40,953 nt of DNA from Phycisphaerae bacterium (GTDB taxonomy: Bacteria > Planctomycetota > Phycisphaerae > SM23-33). Position numbers and translations under genes: made by a program. Location: positions 1 through 40,953 of the forward strand of contig PUND01000062.1 in the NCBI GenBank assembly GCA_003551645.1, in the 5' to 3' direction. The notes under the pieces are model-generated. The model did no database searches. It was not told where the DNA came from and saw nothing but the letters and a program-made list of their open reading frames with translations. Every line of letters begins with the position of its first letter. The stretch's first letter is position 1. Below, one piece after another: positions 15,330 through 24,417 of this stretch.

Positions 15330-16202
15330 ATGCAGGAAGCCATCAACAAGGCCCACACACTTATAGAGGCCCTGGAGTATATTCAGCGGTTCCGAGGACG
15401 GATCGTCGTGGTTAAGGTCGGCGGGTCTGTCATGGACGATGAAAAGTCCATGGACGAGTTGCTGGTGGATGTGGCGTTCCTCAGCACAGTCGGCCTGCAG
15501 CCGATCGTCATCCACGGCGGCGGCAACGCCATCAGCCAGGCGATGGAGCGGGAGGGGCTGGAGGTGCAGTTCGTCCAGGGCCGGCGCTATACCGACAACC
15601 GCACTCTGGCCGTGGTCGAGCACGTGCTCTGCCGGGAGATAAACGACCGCCTCTGCGCCGGCATCGAGCGGCACGGCGCACGCGCGATGGGCCTGCATAC
15701 CCTCTCCAGCGGCGTGCTGCTCGGCGAGAAGCTGTTCCTGCATGAAGACGGGCGCAAGATCGACCTCGGTCAGGTCGGAAGGGTCACGCGGGTCAACGAA
15801 AAGCTGCTGCGCATGCTCTGCGAGGCCGATACAATACCGGTTATAGCCCCGCTGGCACGCGACAAGACGGGCGCCAGGATGAACTGCAACGCCGACACGG
15901 CCGCCGGAGAGGTCGCGGCCGCCCTGGTCCCCGAGAAGCTGGTCGTGGTATCGGACACCCACGGTATCCGCCTGGACCCGGAAGACCCCGAAAGTCTCGC
16001 CCGCCGTCTGAGCGAAGATGAAATCCGCGACATGATAGACAAAGGCGTCATATCCGCCGGAATGCTGCCGAAGGTGGATGCCTGTCTGCGGGCACTGGAC
16101 GCCGGCGTCAGCAGAGCGCACATCATCGACGGGCGTTTCTGCCACTCGCTGCTGCTGGAGATATTCTCCGACGAAGGCGTCGGTACACTGATTACCCAGT
16201 AG
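15330..16202 (+). CDS. argB: Acetylglutamate kinase
   Basis: ArgB phosphorylates N-acetylglutamate in arginine synthesis. The 290-residue protein has the amino acid kinase motifs VVVKVGGSVMDD, VIHGGGNAI, RRYTDNRTL and NCNADTAAGEVAAAL, with a late Lys in GMLPKVDACL. About 22 residues precede the first strand and are predicted helical (MQEAINKAHTLIEALEYI). In characterised enzymes such an N-terminal helix builds the hexamer that arginine inhibits, so feedback control is likely. argF follows after 19 bp. Other arg genes are not in this window. Confidence 0.96.
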   Translation: MQEAINKAHTLIEALEYIQRFRGRIVVVKVGGSVMDDEKSMDELLVDVAFLSTVGLQPIVIHGGGNAISQAMEREGLEVQFVQGRRYTDNRTLAVVEHVLCREINDRLCAGIERHGARAMGLHTLSSGVLLGEKLFLHEDGRKIDLGQVGRVTRVNEKLLRMLCEADTIPVIAPLARDKTGARMNCNADTAAGEVAAALVPEKLVVVSDTHGIRLDPEDPESLARRLSEDEIRDMIDKGVISAGMLPKVDACLRALDAGVSRAHIIDGRFCHSLLLEIFSDEGVGTLITQ

Positions 16203-16221
16203 CCGCCGGAGGCGCCGGACA

Positions 16222-17151
16222 ATGATAAAAGACTTCGTCAATCTACGTGATTTCAGCGGTGAGCAGCTAGTAGCTCTTCTGGACCGCGCCGCGGCCGACA
16301 AGCAACGATTCACCGAAGGCCCCCTGCCGGACGACCTGGACCGTCAGGTGCTGGCAATGATCTTCGAGAAGCCGTCCCTTCGGACGCGGGTGAGCTTCGA
16401 GGCGGCCATGACGCATCTCGGCGGCCACGCCATATACCTGACGCGAGACGATATCGGCCTGGGCAGCCGGGAGCCGATTCGAGACGTCGCACGCGTGCTG
16501 GGACGGATGTGTGATGGCCTGGTCGCCCGGACATTCAGCCACGAATCGGTCGAGGAGCTTGCGAGGCACTCGCCGGTGCCGGTCATAAACGCCCTTACCG
16601 ACCTGTCGCACCCCTGCCAGGCGATGGCCGACGTGATGACCGTCCGCGAGCACTTCGGCTCCCTGCAAGGGCGCAAGGTGGCGTATGTCGGCGACGGAAA
16701 CAACGTGGCCCGGTCTCTGGCGGTCGCCTGTGCCAAGCTGGGGATGTGCTTCACCGCCGCATCGCCGGCCGGCTACCGGCTGGACGACGAGTTCGTCGAG
16801 TCGGTTCGTGAAATCGCCGGCCCGGCCTGCTGCCTGACGACAGACGACCCAGCCGAGGCCGTCGCCGGCGCCGACGCGGTGTACACCGACACCTGGGTCT
16901 CGATGGGCCAGGAGGAGGAAAAGGCCCGCCGCGTGCGCGACTTCGACGGCTTCCAGGTCAACAAGCTACTGATGGCCGCGGCGCCGGACCAGGCGATCGT
17001 GCTGCACTGCCTGCCGGCGTATCGCGACTGTGAGATCACCGACGGCGTATTCGAGGCCCACGCCGAAACCATCTTCGCGCAGGCCGAGAACCGGCTGCAC
17101 TTTCAGCGGACGCTGATACACGCGCTGCTGACTGACGGCGGAGGTGAATAG
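16222..17151 (+). CDS. argF: Ornithine carbamoyltransferase
   Basis: ArgF joins ornithine and carbamoyl phosphate to citrulline. The 309-residue protein shows the carbamoyl-phosphate loop as SLRTRVSFE (usually STRTR), the HPCQAMADVMT segment and the ornithine-site HCLPAYR, which separates it from aspartate transcarbamoylase. GGAGG precedes the ATG. It lies 19 bp after argB on the same strand and is surely co-transcribed. No later arg gene follows; the next gene encodes a polymerase and is separated by a repeat-bearing gap. Confidence 0.96.
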   Translation: MIKDFVNLRDFSGEQLVALLDRAAADKQRFTEGPLPDDLDRQVLAMIFEKPSLRTRVSFEAAMTHLGGHAIYLTRDDIGLGSREPIRDVARVLGRMCDGLVARTFSHESVEELARHSPVPVINALTDLSHPCQAMADVMTVREHFGSLQGRKVAYVGDGNNVARSLAVACAKLGMCFTAASPAGYRLDDEFVESVREIAGPACCLTTDDPAEAVAGADAVYTDTWVSMGQEEEKARRVRDFDGFQVNKLLMAAAPDQAIVLHCLPAYRDCEITDGVFEAHAETIFAQAENRLHFQRTLIHALLTDGGGE

Positions 17152-17208
17152 CCAATCGCGTCGGCAAACACGGCGGGCCGGTCTGTACACTATCCCGCCG
17201 AGAATTCG

Positions 17209-17281
17209 ACAGAGAGGCGCGGACATACAGAGAGAAGGCGTTCTTCCGTTTCTTCTCTCCGCCCATCTGTCCCTCTGTGTC
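17209..17281. repeat. CAGAG-phrase inverted-arm repeat between argF and the polymerase gene
   Basis: The left arm (17209-17240) is rich in ACAGAGAGG and CAGAGAGAAGG; the right arm (17251-17281) carries CTTCTCTCC and CCCTCTGTGTC. GAGAGAAG (17230-17237) pairs exactly with CTTCTCTC (17252-17259). The block fills the gap between two plus-strand genes. Similar arms occur at 29147-29281. Confidence 0.6.
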
Positions 17282-17301
17282 GCATTAACCCGGTCGTAAC
17301 A

Positions 17302-20283
17302 GTGAAACCGATGACCTACCCCGTAACCCCCCTGCACGTTCGCAGCGGCTACTCGCCCCTGCTTGGCGTCTGCGAGCCGGAGCGGCTGGCGCGTATGGCG
17401 GCCGAGGCCGGGCATGATGCGCTGGCGATGACGGACGTGAACAATCTATACGCGGCGCCGGCGTTCTGGCAGGCCGCCGAGCGGAACGGACTGCGCCCGC
17501 TACTGGGGGCAGAGCTTTCCGAAAACGGCCTTGGCGCCGTGGCCCTGATAGCCGACGAGACCGGCTACCGGAACCTCTGCCGGCTGATTACCCGCATCCG
17601 CTGCCGGAAAGAAGGCGATGCGGGCCTCACCAGCGATGCGGCCGAGCTTGCCGAGGGGCTGAACTTCCTCACAGACGACCCCGCGGCCGCTGAAAAGCTC
17701 CTGGCCGCCGGCGTGGAGCCGGACCGGCTCTGGCTGGGCGTGGACCCGGCCGCGCAGTCGCCGGGGCGGCTCCATCGGCTGGTCCGGCTTGCCGAGCGGG
17801 CCGCCCTGCCGTTGACGGCGAGCGCGGCGGCGCTTCTTGGCGGCCCGGAAGACATGGAGGCCGCCAAGCTGCTTGCGGCCATCCGCACCGGCGCTACGCT
17901 GGGGTCGGTGAACCCGGCCGAGCTTCCCGACAGGCGGGCGGTCCTCCGCTCACCCGGCGAGTTGCGGCGGCGGCTGGCGGACCTGCCGGGGGCCGTGCGC
18001 AACAACCGCCGGCTCGCCGAACGGTGCGAGGGTTTCCGCCTGCTGCCGCGGAAACCAACGTTTCCGGGCTTCGCATGTTCCGCCGGGCCGACCGGCCGAC
18101 TGTGGCGACTGTGCGACCGCGGGTTGAAATGGCGCTACGGCCAGGCACCGTCGCCACAGGCGCGTCGGCGGCTTGAGCGGGAACTTGCGGTCATCGAGCG
18201 TATGGGCTTCGTGGAATACTTCCTCGTGGTCCGAGACATCGTCCGCTACGCCCGGAGCCGAGGCGCGCCCGTCGCCGGACGCGGAAGCGGTGCCGGCAGC
18301 ATCGTCGCCTACACGCTGGGCATCACCAACGTCTGCCCGCTGCACTACGACATCCCCTTCGAGCGGTTCCTGCACGAGGACCGACAGGACTTCCCCGACC
18401 TGGACGTGGACTTCTGCTGGCGAATCCGCGACGAGATCATCGACTACGCCTTCCGGCGCTGGGGCGAAGAAAACGTCGCGATGGTCAGCACGCACAACAC
18501 CTTTCGGCCGAAATCCGCCAGGCGGGAGGCGGCCAGGGCGCTGGGATACTCCGACGCGCAGATAACCCGGCTCGCCGAGCGCGACTTCGCCGGGGCCGAC
18601 GATGTGCGGCGCATCTTCGCACTCGCCGAGCGCATCACCGGGCTTCTACACGTGCTTTCGGTGCATCCGGGCGGAATCGTAATCACGCCCGGGCCTATCG
18701 AAGGTCACGTGCCCGTTCAGCCGGCTCCCAAGGGCGTGCGCATCACCCAGTACGACAAGGACGGCATCGAGGCGATGCGGCTGGTAAAGCTGGACCTACT
18801 GGGTAACCGGAACCTTTCGACGGTACGGTCCGCCTGCGACGAAATCCGCCGCCGGCACGGCCTGTCGCTGGATATCGAGTCGCTGCCGCCGGACGACGCC
18901 GAGACGCTCGCCACGTTGGGGGCCGCCGAGACCGTCGGCTGCAACCAGCTCGAGTCGCCGGCGATGCGCTCACTGCTGAAGATGATGCGCCCCGAAGGCG
19001 TCCGCGACGTGATGAAGGTCCTGGCGCTGATACGCCCAGGGGCCGCAAGCATCGGCATGAAGGAGACTTTCATCCGCCGCCGTCAGGGCCTGGAGCCGGT
19101 GCCGAAGTGCTGCCAGGAGGTGGACGACCTGCTCGCGGAGACCTACGGCGTGATGCTATACGAGGACGACGTGATGCTGGTAGCCTCGGCCGTGTTGAAG
19201 CTGCCGCCTGCAAAGGCGGACCGCTTCCGAAGGGCCGTCCAGAAATGCCGCAGCGACCAGGAGCGGCTGGCTCTGAGCAGGGAGTTTCTCGCCCGCGCCT
19301 CGGCCGCCGGCGCCGGAGATGGCCGGGCACGCGACCTCTGGCTGCAGATGGCGAAGTTCAACGCCTACTCGTTCTGCCGGGCGCATGCGGCCAGCTACGC
19401 CCTGCCGGCATACGCCGGGGGGTATCTCAAGACGCACTTTCCGGTGGAGTTCTGGACGGCCGCTCTGAACAACAATCAGAGCATGTACCCGCTGCGGGCT
19501 TACGTTGAACAGGCCAAGCGCGAGGGAGTTCAGTTCATGCTGCCGGATGTAAACCGCTCGCAGGCGGAGTTCGCCATTGACGAAGGCGCCGTCCGCGTGG
19601 GTCTTGGCTCGGTTGCGGGGCTTGGCCCGGCCGGGGTGGAGGCAATCCTGCGGCGTCGTAATCGCCGACCGTTCGAGTCGCTCAGCGACTTCCTCCGGCG
19701 GGTGCGGCTCAGCGACGAGGCGGTCCGCTCGCTTGTGCTGTGCGGGGCGTTCGACTTCACCGGGCGGCGCCGGCCGACGCTGATGATTGAGCTGAATCTG
19801 TTCGACAAGCTGCACCCGGACCATCATGACGATGGGCAGTTGCCGCTTCTGTCGGCCGGGCCGACAATACCCAACGTGCCGGACGACTACCAGGCCTCTC
19901 GCAAGTATTCCGACGAGCGACGCATCCTCGGACTGTCGGTACGCGAGCATGTGATGGAGCACTATCGCGGCCGACTGGCCGGGTTGATCGACGCCGACAG
20001 CACAACGCTTACCGAGCGCATCGGCCGGCGGGTGCGCGTCGCCGGCGTGCTGGAAGCGGCCAGGAAGACCCCCACGCGCAACGGCCGGGATATGATGTTC
20101 CTGACACTCGACGACGGGCGCGGGCTGCTGGAGGTATCCGTTCCGCCGGACGCCAGCAGACGTCTCGACGGCTACGGACCTTACCTGGTCGTCGGCGCCG
20201 TCGAGGACCACTACGGGGCGATTACCGTCTCGGCCGACGACGTGGCTCCCGTAAGCGTGTCGGCCGCAGCGGCCCGGCAGTAG
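17302..20283 (+). CDS. dnaE2: DnaE2-like C-family DNA polymerase (error-prone type)
   Basis: A polymerase III alpha-type protein of 993 residues, or 990 from ATG 17311; neither start has a good ribosome site. Order: PHP domain (about 8-250), polymerase core with GRGSGAGSIVAYTLG, catalytic PDLDVDF near residue 366-370 and the third Asp in KLDLLG near 497, a fingers region with HAASYALPAYAGGYLK, tandem HhH (VAGLGPAGVEAI) and a C-terminal OB fold (about 895-985). The form ILGLSVREH near the OB fold and the short length favour DnaE2 over the replicative DnaE1. PHP metal ligands are degraded (HVRSGYS, TDVNNLY), so it probably lacks PHP nuclease activity. The usual imuA-imuB partners are not adjacent, and no LexA box is obvious. 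Confidence 0.88.
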   Translation: MKPMTYPVTPLHVRSGYSPLLGVCEPERLARMAAEAGHDALAMTDVNNLYAAPAFWQAAERNGLRPLLGAELSENGLGAVALIADETGYRNLCRLITRIRCRKEGDAGLTSDAAELAEGLNFLTDDPAAAEKLLAAGVEPDRLWLGVDPAAQSPGRLHRLVRLAERAALPLTASAAALLGGPEDMEAAKLLAAIRTGATLGSVNPAELPDRRAVLRSPGELRRRLADLPGAVRNNRRLAERCEGFRLLPRKPTFPGFACSAGPTGRLWRLCDRGLKWRYGQAPSPQARRRLERELAVIERMGFVEYFLVVRDIVRYARSRGAPVAGRGSGAGSIVAYTLGITNVCPLHYDIPFERFLHEDRQDFPDLDVDFCWRIRDEIIDYAFRRWGEENVAMVSTHNTFRPKSARREAARALGYSDAQITRLAERDFAGADDVRRIFALAERITGLLHVLSVHPGGIVITPGPIEGHVPVQPAPKGVRITQYDKDGIEAMRLVKLDLLGNRNLSTVRSACDEIRRRHGLSLDIESLPPDDAETLATLGAAETVGCNQLESPAMRSLLKMMRPEGVRDVMKVLALIRPGAASIGMKETFIRRRQGLEPVPKCCQEVDDLLAETYGVMLYEDDVMLVASAVLKLPPAKADRFRRAVQKCRSDQERLALSREFLARASAAGAGDGRARDLWLQMAKFNAYSFCRAHAASYALPAYAGGYLKTHFPVEFWTAALNNNQSMYPLRAYVEQAKREGVQFMLPDVNRSQAEFAIDEGAVRVGLGSVAGLGPAGVEAILRRRNRRPFESLSDFLRRVRLSDEAVRSLVLCGAFDFTGRRRPTLMIELNLFDKLHPDHHDDGQLPLLSAGPTIPNVPDDYQASRKYSDERRILGLSVREHVMEHYRGRLAGLIDADSTTLTERIGRRVRVAGVLEAARKTPTRNGRDMMFLTLDDGRGLLEVSVPPDASRRLDGYGPYLVVGAVEDHYGAITVSADDVAPVSVSAAAARQ

Positions 20284-20343
20284 CCCGAAACCAGCCGCTA
20301 TCGGCGGACCTGCCCAGAGCGGAAGCCCCCACGGAAATCCGCA

Positions 20344-20363
20344 GACGACAATGCCTTGTCGTC
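20344..20363. terminator. Hairpin between convergent genes, possible bidirectional terminator
   Basis: GACGACAA-TGCC-TTGTCGTC is a perfect 8-bp stem with a 4-base loop, lying between the convergent stops of the polymerase gene (20283) and the SprT-like gene (20372). It lacks a T-run on either side, so intrinsic termination would be weak. Confidence 0.4.
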
Positions 20364-20371
20364 CATCGACT

Positions 20372-20977
20372 TCAGCGTGCCGCCCGTCGGGCCTCGGCCA
20401 CCAGCCGTCGGCGGGCGGCTGCCAGGCGTTTCCTGCCCGCCGGCTGGTCCGGCGCTCTATAAACGTCCCAGTTCATCTCCGGCCCGCAGCGGGTGCAGTA
20501 GCAGTCCCTACGGACACTGCGAGCCAGGAAGTTGTAACCGCAGCCGTCGCAGATGTGCAGGTAAACGTAGCGCGCCCGTTTCCTGCGGAGCTTCCGGGCC
20601 GCCGGGAGGTTGTGCGTCCTGGCCGCCGGGAGCCCGGCGGCGGCCATCAGCGTCCTGAAGGCCCTGCCGTGGGGGGCAGCCGATTCGCCATGGCGCATCC
20701 GCACCGCCAGGTGCGCCAGCTCGTGCACAAGCGTGGGGACAAGCTCCCGGGGGTGTTCCCGCAGGAGGTGGACGTTGAGTTCGACGCGAAGCTCGTCGAG
20801 CACGGCCCTGCCGAGGGTGGTCCGCAGCCGCGGGTTGTAGGTCACGCGGACATTCTCGGCCAGTTCCGGCAGTTGCCATAGCCCGGCGCAACGCTCGGCC
20901 ATCCGCCGCAGGAGACGCCCGTCGGGAAGAGGGCGACCGGGTGTCCACAGGTCGTCAGTCCACAATTTACGGTTCAT
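20372..20977 (-). CDS. SprT-like zinc metalloprotease-family protein
   Basis: About 201 residues from ATG 20977. In-frame starts up to 21154 would add sequence unlike the family. The zincin motif is HELAHLAVRMRHGE (HExxH), with a further His in HGRAFRTLM. The C-terminal zinc ribbon is CDGCGYNF followed by CYCTRCG, as in SprT/Spartan. A basic Arg/Lys-rich tail ends the protein and could bind DNA. Eukaryotic Spartan cleaves DNA-protein crosslinks; the bacterial role is unproved. It converges on the DnaE2-like gene, which makes a link with DNA damage tolerance conceivable but not shown. Confidence 0.85.
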   Translation of the reverse strand: MNRKLWTDDLWTPGRPLPDGRLLRRMAERCAGLWQLPELAENVRVTYNPRLRTTLGRAVLDELRVELNVHLLREHPRELVPTLVHELAHLAVRMRHGESAAPHGRAFRTLMAAAGLPAARTHNLPAARKLRRKRARYVYLHICDGCGYNFLARSVRRDCYCTRCGPEMNWDVYRAPDQPAGRKRLAAARRRLVAEARRAAR

Positions 20978-21193
20978 GCCGACGTCCGTGCCAGAATAGG
21001 TTATCCGTTTCCATGCTTCGGCAATAATAAATCCGAGGCCCCGACCGCACCAACGGAGAAGTCCGGCGGCACACCAGGCGTGCCTTGACTTTGGAGGCCA
21101 CGGCTGGCAGGTTCGTATCAGCAAGGAGGTCGCCGCGGCGGCCGCACCGTTCACTCCAGGTTGTGCTCGGCATCGACCCCGGAAGCTTTCACC

Positions 21194-22576
21194 ATGCGCA
21201 AGGACACAAACAGAATACCGTTCGCCCCGGACCGCTGGCCGTTCTTCTACGGTTGGTTCATACTGGCCATGGGGACGCTGGGCATACTGATGAGCGCGCC
21301 CGGGCAGACTATCGGCGTGGCCGCGTTCACCGAGCCGTTGATGGATGCTTTGGGGCTGACTCGAACGAGCTTATCGCTGGCCTACGGAATCGGCACGGCC
21401 GCCAGCGCTCTTTTTCTGACGTGGGGCGGCAAGCTTTACGACCGGTACGGGGCAAGAATAGTCGGGGCCTTGTCGGCCCTTATGCTGGGTGTGGTGCTTA
21501 TCGGTTTGAGCCGTGTGGACACCGTGGCGGCGTTGCTTACCGACATCTTCGGCGAGGTCGCGGTAAACACCTTCTTCGGGGATTTCGCCCTGGTGACTTT
21601 TCTGGTGATTACCGTGGGCTTCCTGCTGCTGCGTTTCAGCGGGCAGGGAATGCTGACGGTAGTTTCACGCAACATGGTGATGAAGTGGTTCCAGCACCGC
21701 CGCGGTCTGGTCAACGGCATTATGAGCTTGTTCGTTCCGCTTGTGTTCGCATCGGCCCCGCTGACCTTTCACACACTGAACGAGAGGTTCGCCTGGCGGG
21801 GCACATGGATGATGTTGGGGGCCGTCCTCATAGGCGGCTTCACGCTGGTAGTGCTGGTGTTTTTCCGAGACAATCCTGAAGACTGCGGTCTAGAGCCGGA
21901 CGGCGGACTGCGCGCCAAGCCCGGAGACCCTCGCCACGGCCCCGAACGAGACTTCACGCTCCCGCAGGCAAGGCGGACGTGGGCTTTCTGGGCGTTCAAC
22001 CTGGCTCTTACGCTGGAGGCACTTTATCTGACCGCGGTTACTTTCCATGTGGAGAGCATCTTCTCCGAGGCGGGTCTGTCGCAGCAGATTGCTTATATGA
22101 CGTTCCTGCCGGCGTCGGTGCTGGCGATAGTAACAGGCGTTCTGGGCGGGTGGATAAGCGACCACGTGGAGCTTAAGCGGTTGCTGACGATCATGCTGGC
22201 GGCCGGTGCGCTGTCTATGGTGGCGTTGCTTATACTCGGCCGGGGCCTGCCGCTCTGGCTCTACGTCGGCTCGCGCGGCATCTCGGCGGGGCTTTTCGGC
22301 CCGTTGCTGGCGCTTACGTGGCCGCGACTGTTCGGCCGGACGCACCTCGGCGCCATCAGCGGCTTTCACATGTCCTGGACGGTCGTCGGAAGCGCCGTCG
22401 GGCCGGGTCTTTTCGCCGCCTCACTCCAGTTCGCCGACAGCTATCGCTGGTCCATCGGGGCCTGCCTGGCCGCGACAATCGCGCTGCTGATCGGCGCCCA
22501 GAAGGCCGGGCAACCGGCTCTGCCGCGGGTCAATGCCGCCGAGCCGGAGCCGACCACCGCCGACGAACATGCTTGA
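21194..22576 (+). CDS. MFS transporter
   Basis: A 460-residue major facilitator protein from ATG 21194 with GGAAG upstream; an in-frame TTG at 21161 is less likely. About twelve hydrophobic segments are visible, in two halves split by a charged loop near residues 205-230 (EDCGLEPDGGLRAKPG). The loop between helices 2 and 3 carries GGKLYDRYGARIVG, the MFS A-motif, and its counterpart after helix 8 is GGWISDHVELKRL. The substrate is unknown. It is upstream of gnd and the hexuronate genes on the same strand, so a sugar or organic acid is plausible, but a 151-bp gap separates it from gnd. Confidence 0.9.
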   Translation: MRKDTNRIPFAPDRWPFFYGWFILAMGTLGILMSAPGQTIGVAAFTEPLMDALGLTRTSLSLAYGIGTAASALFLTWGGKLYDRYGARIVGALSALMLGVVLIGLSRVDTVAALLTDIFGEVAVNTFFGDFALVTFLVITVGFLLLRFSGQGMLTVVSRNMVMKWFQHRRGLVNGIMSLFVPLVFASAPLTFHTLNERFAWRGTWMMLGAVLIGGFTLVVLVFFRDNPEDCGLEPDGGLRAKPGDPRHGPERDFTLPQARRTWAFWAFNLALTLEALYLTAVTFHVESIFSEAGLSQQIAYMTFLPASVLAIVTGVLGGWISDHVELKRLLTIMLAAGALSMVALLILGRGLPLWLYVGSRGISAGLFGPLLALTWPRLFGRTHLGAISGFHMSWTVVGSAVGPGLFAASLQFADSYRWSIGACLAATIALLIGAQKAGQPALPRVNAAEPEPTTADEHA

Positions 22577-22727
22577 AATCCGCCCCACGGCCCTTAGGAT
22601 TCCCTTTTCGAGGCCGTCGCGACCGGCCGGATATGTCCGGAGGTATCTGAGACGACAGCGGCGCGCCGACGCTGACTCAACGACACGCGGATAACGGAAC
22701 AACCCAATACGGAAGGAGCACAAACTT

Positions 22728-24221
22728 ATGTCACAAGCAGATACCCACACGCCCTCCGAAGGCGCCGACATCGGGCTGATAGGCCTTGCGGTCATGGGGC
22801 AGAATCTCGTGCTGAACATGAACGACAAGGGCTTCAAGGTCGCCGTGTTCAACCGGACTGTCAGCAAGGTGGACGATTTTATCAACGGCGCGGCGGCCGG
22901 TCGCGAGACCATTGTCGGCACGCACTCGGTGGAGGAGTTCATAGCGGCGCTGAAAAGACCCCGCCGGATAATGCTGCTGGTGAAGTCCGGTCCGCCGGTG
23001 GATAAGTTCATCGAAACCCTCCTGCCGCACCTGGAGGAAGGCGACATCGTCATCGACGGCGGAAACAGCAACTTCCACGACACCATCCGCCGCACGAAGT
23101 ATCTGGAAGAGAAGGGCCTGCGCTACATCGGCACTGTCGTATCCGGCGGCGAGGTCGGCGCCCGGTACGGTCCGAGCATGATGCCAGGCGGCTCCGATGG
23201 CGCATGGGAGCACGTGGAGGAAATCTTCAAGGCGACGTCGGCCAAGGTCGACGAGCCGGACGGCTCGCAGAGTCCCTGTGCCGCATGGATCGGCTCCGAC
23301 GGTGCCGGCCACTTCGTCAAGATGGTCCACAACGGTATCGAATACGGCGACATGCAGCTCATCTGCGAGGCCTACCACCTCATGCAGGCCGTCGGAATGA
23401 CCCCGCGGGAGATGTCGCAGGTCTTCGGCGAGTGGAACACAGGCGACCTGGACAGCTACCTTATCGAAATAACCTCCGACATCCTGTCCAAGAGCGACGA
23501 GGAAACCGGCACGCCCATGGTCGATTTGATTCTCGACGCCGCGGGCCAGAAAGGCACCGGCAAGTGGACGGTCATCACCGCCTGCGAACTTGGCATGCCG
23601 GTGACGTTGATAGGCGAGGCGGTCTTCGCGCGTTGTCTGTCGGCCCTGAAGGAAGAGAGGGTGGCCGCCTCGGAGAAGCTCCGCGGCCCGAAGGCGAAGT
23701 TCACCGGCGACCAGCAGAAATTCATCGACGACATCCGGCAGGCCCTCTACGCCAGTAAGATTGTCTCGTACGCCCAGGGGTTCCAGTTGATGTCGGAGGC
23801 GGCCGAGGAGTACGGCTGGGATCTGGACTACGGCTCCATCGCCAGCATCTGGCGCGGCGGGTGCATAATCCGCAGCCAGTTCCTCGGGCGCATCAAGGAG
23901 GCCTACGACAAGCGGAAGAAGCCGGCGAACCTGCTTATGGCGCCGTACTTCCGCTCGGCCGTCCGTAAGGCCCAGGGCGCGTGGCGCCGTGTGGTGACAA
24001 AGGCCGTTCGGCTGGGGATACCGGTTCCGGCATTTTCAACGGCGTTGGCGTATTACGACGGCTACCGCTCCGACCGGCTGCCGCAGAACCTGCTGCAGGC
24101 CCAGCGGGACTACTTCGGCGCGCATACCTATGAGCGCGTGGACAAGCCCCGCGGGGAGTTCTTCCATACAGACTGGGCCGAGACAGGCGGAAGCGCCACA
24201 GCAAGTACGTACACCGTGTAA
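22728..24221 (+). CDS. gnd: 6-phosphogluconate dehydrogenase, decarboxylating
   Basis: Gnd oxidises 6-phosphogluconate to ribulose 5-phosphate, CO2 and reduced cofactor in the pentose phosphate pathway. It is 497 residues. The Rossmann domain has [17 protein letters not shown] and VFNRT; the substrate site has [18 protein letters not shown] and the catalytic Lys in [16 protein letters not shown]. The C-terminal FFHTDW tail fits the dimeric long form. AAGGAG stands before the ATG. It lies upstream of uxaE, separated by a 196-bp gap with several hairpins. Confidence 0.96.
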   Translation: MSQADTHTPSEGADIGLIGLAVMGQNLVLNMNDKGFKVAVFNRTVSKVDDFINGAAAGRETIVGTHSVEEFIAALKRPRRIMLLVKSGPPVDKFIETLLPHLEEGDIVIDGGNSNFHDTIRRTKYLEEKGLRYIGTVVSGGEVGARYGPSMMPGGSDGAWEHVEEIFKATSAKVDEPDGSQSPCAAWIGSDGAGHFVKMVHNGIEYGDMQLICEAYHLMQAVGMTPREMSQVFGEWNTGDLDSYLIEITSDILSKSDEETGTPMVDLILDAAGQKGTGKWTVITACELGMPVTLIGEAVFARCLSALKEERVAASEKLRGPKAKFTGDQQKFIDDIRQALYASKIVSYAQGFQLMSEAAEEYGWDLDYGSIASIWRGGCIIRSQFLGRIKEAYDKRKKPANLLMAPYFRSAVRKAQGAWRRVVTKAVRLGIPVPAFSTALAYYDGYRSDRLPQNLLQAQRDYFGAHTYERVDKPRGEFFHTDWAETGGSATASTYTV

Positions 24222-24260
24222 ACATGGAGTATCGGCACGGTGGCACGGGTTGTGGGACAA

Positions 24261-24384
24261 GGCCCGCCGGGCCGATCGGACTTGGTTGCATCCCGCGCCG
24301 GCTTTGCCGGATGTGAGAGACAGACCACGGCACCCGAAAGACCGGCGCTGGAGACGAACCCCAGCGCCCGAAAGGCCATAGGAG
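24261..24384 (+). promoter_or_regulatory. Structured untranslated leader upstream of uxaE
   Basis: The gnd-uxaE gap contains GGCCC-gcc-GGGCC (24261-24273), CCGGC-ttt-GCCGG (24298-24310) and an 8-bp stem GGCGCTGG / CCAGCGCC with a 9-base loop (24344-24368). The last is bracketed by two near-identical boxes, GCACCCGAAAGACC (24330-24343) and GCGCCCGAAAGGCC (24364-24377), 12 of 14 bases equal. An AGGAGG (24379-24384) follows but is 33 bases from the uxaE ATG. It may be a regulatory RNA, a terminator of gnd or a repeat; no known riboswitch class is recognised. Confidence 0.4.
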
Positions 24385-24417
24385 GCCGAACACGACACCC
24401 GGCAGTGAGAATCCGGA

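Noticed and set aside
20977-21000. Sigma-54 promoter before the SprT-like gene (TGGCACG on the minus strand)
   Set aside because: The -12 element TTGC is absent at the right spacing, and the site abuts the start codon.
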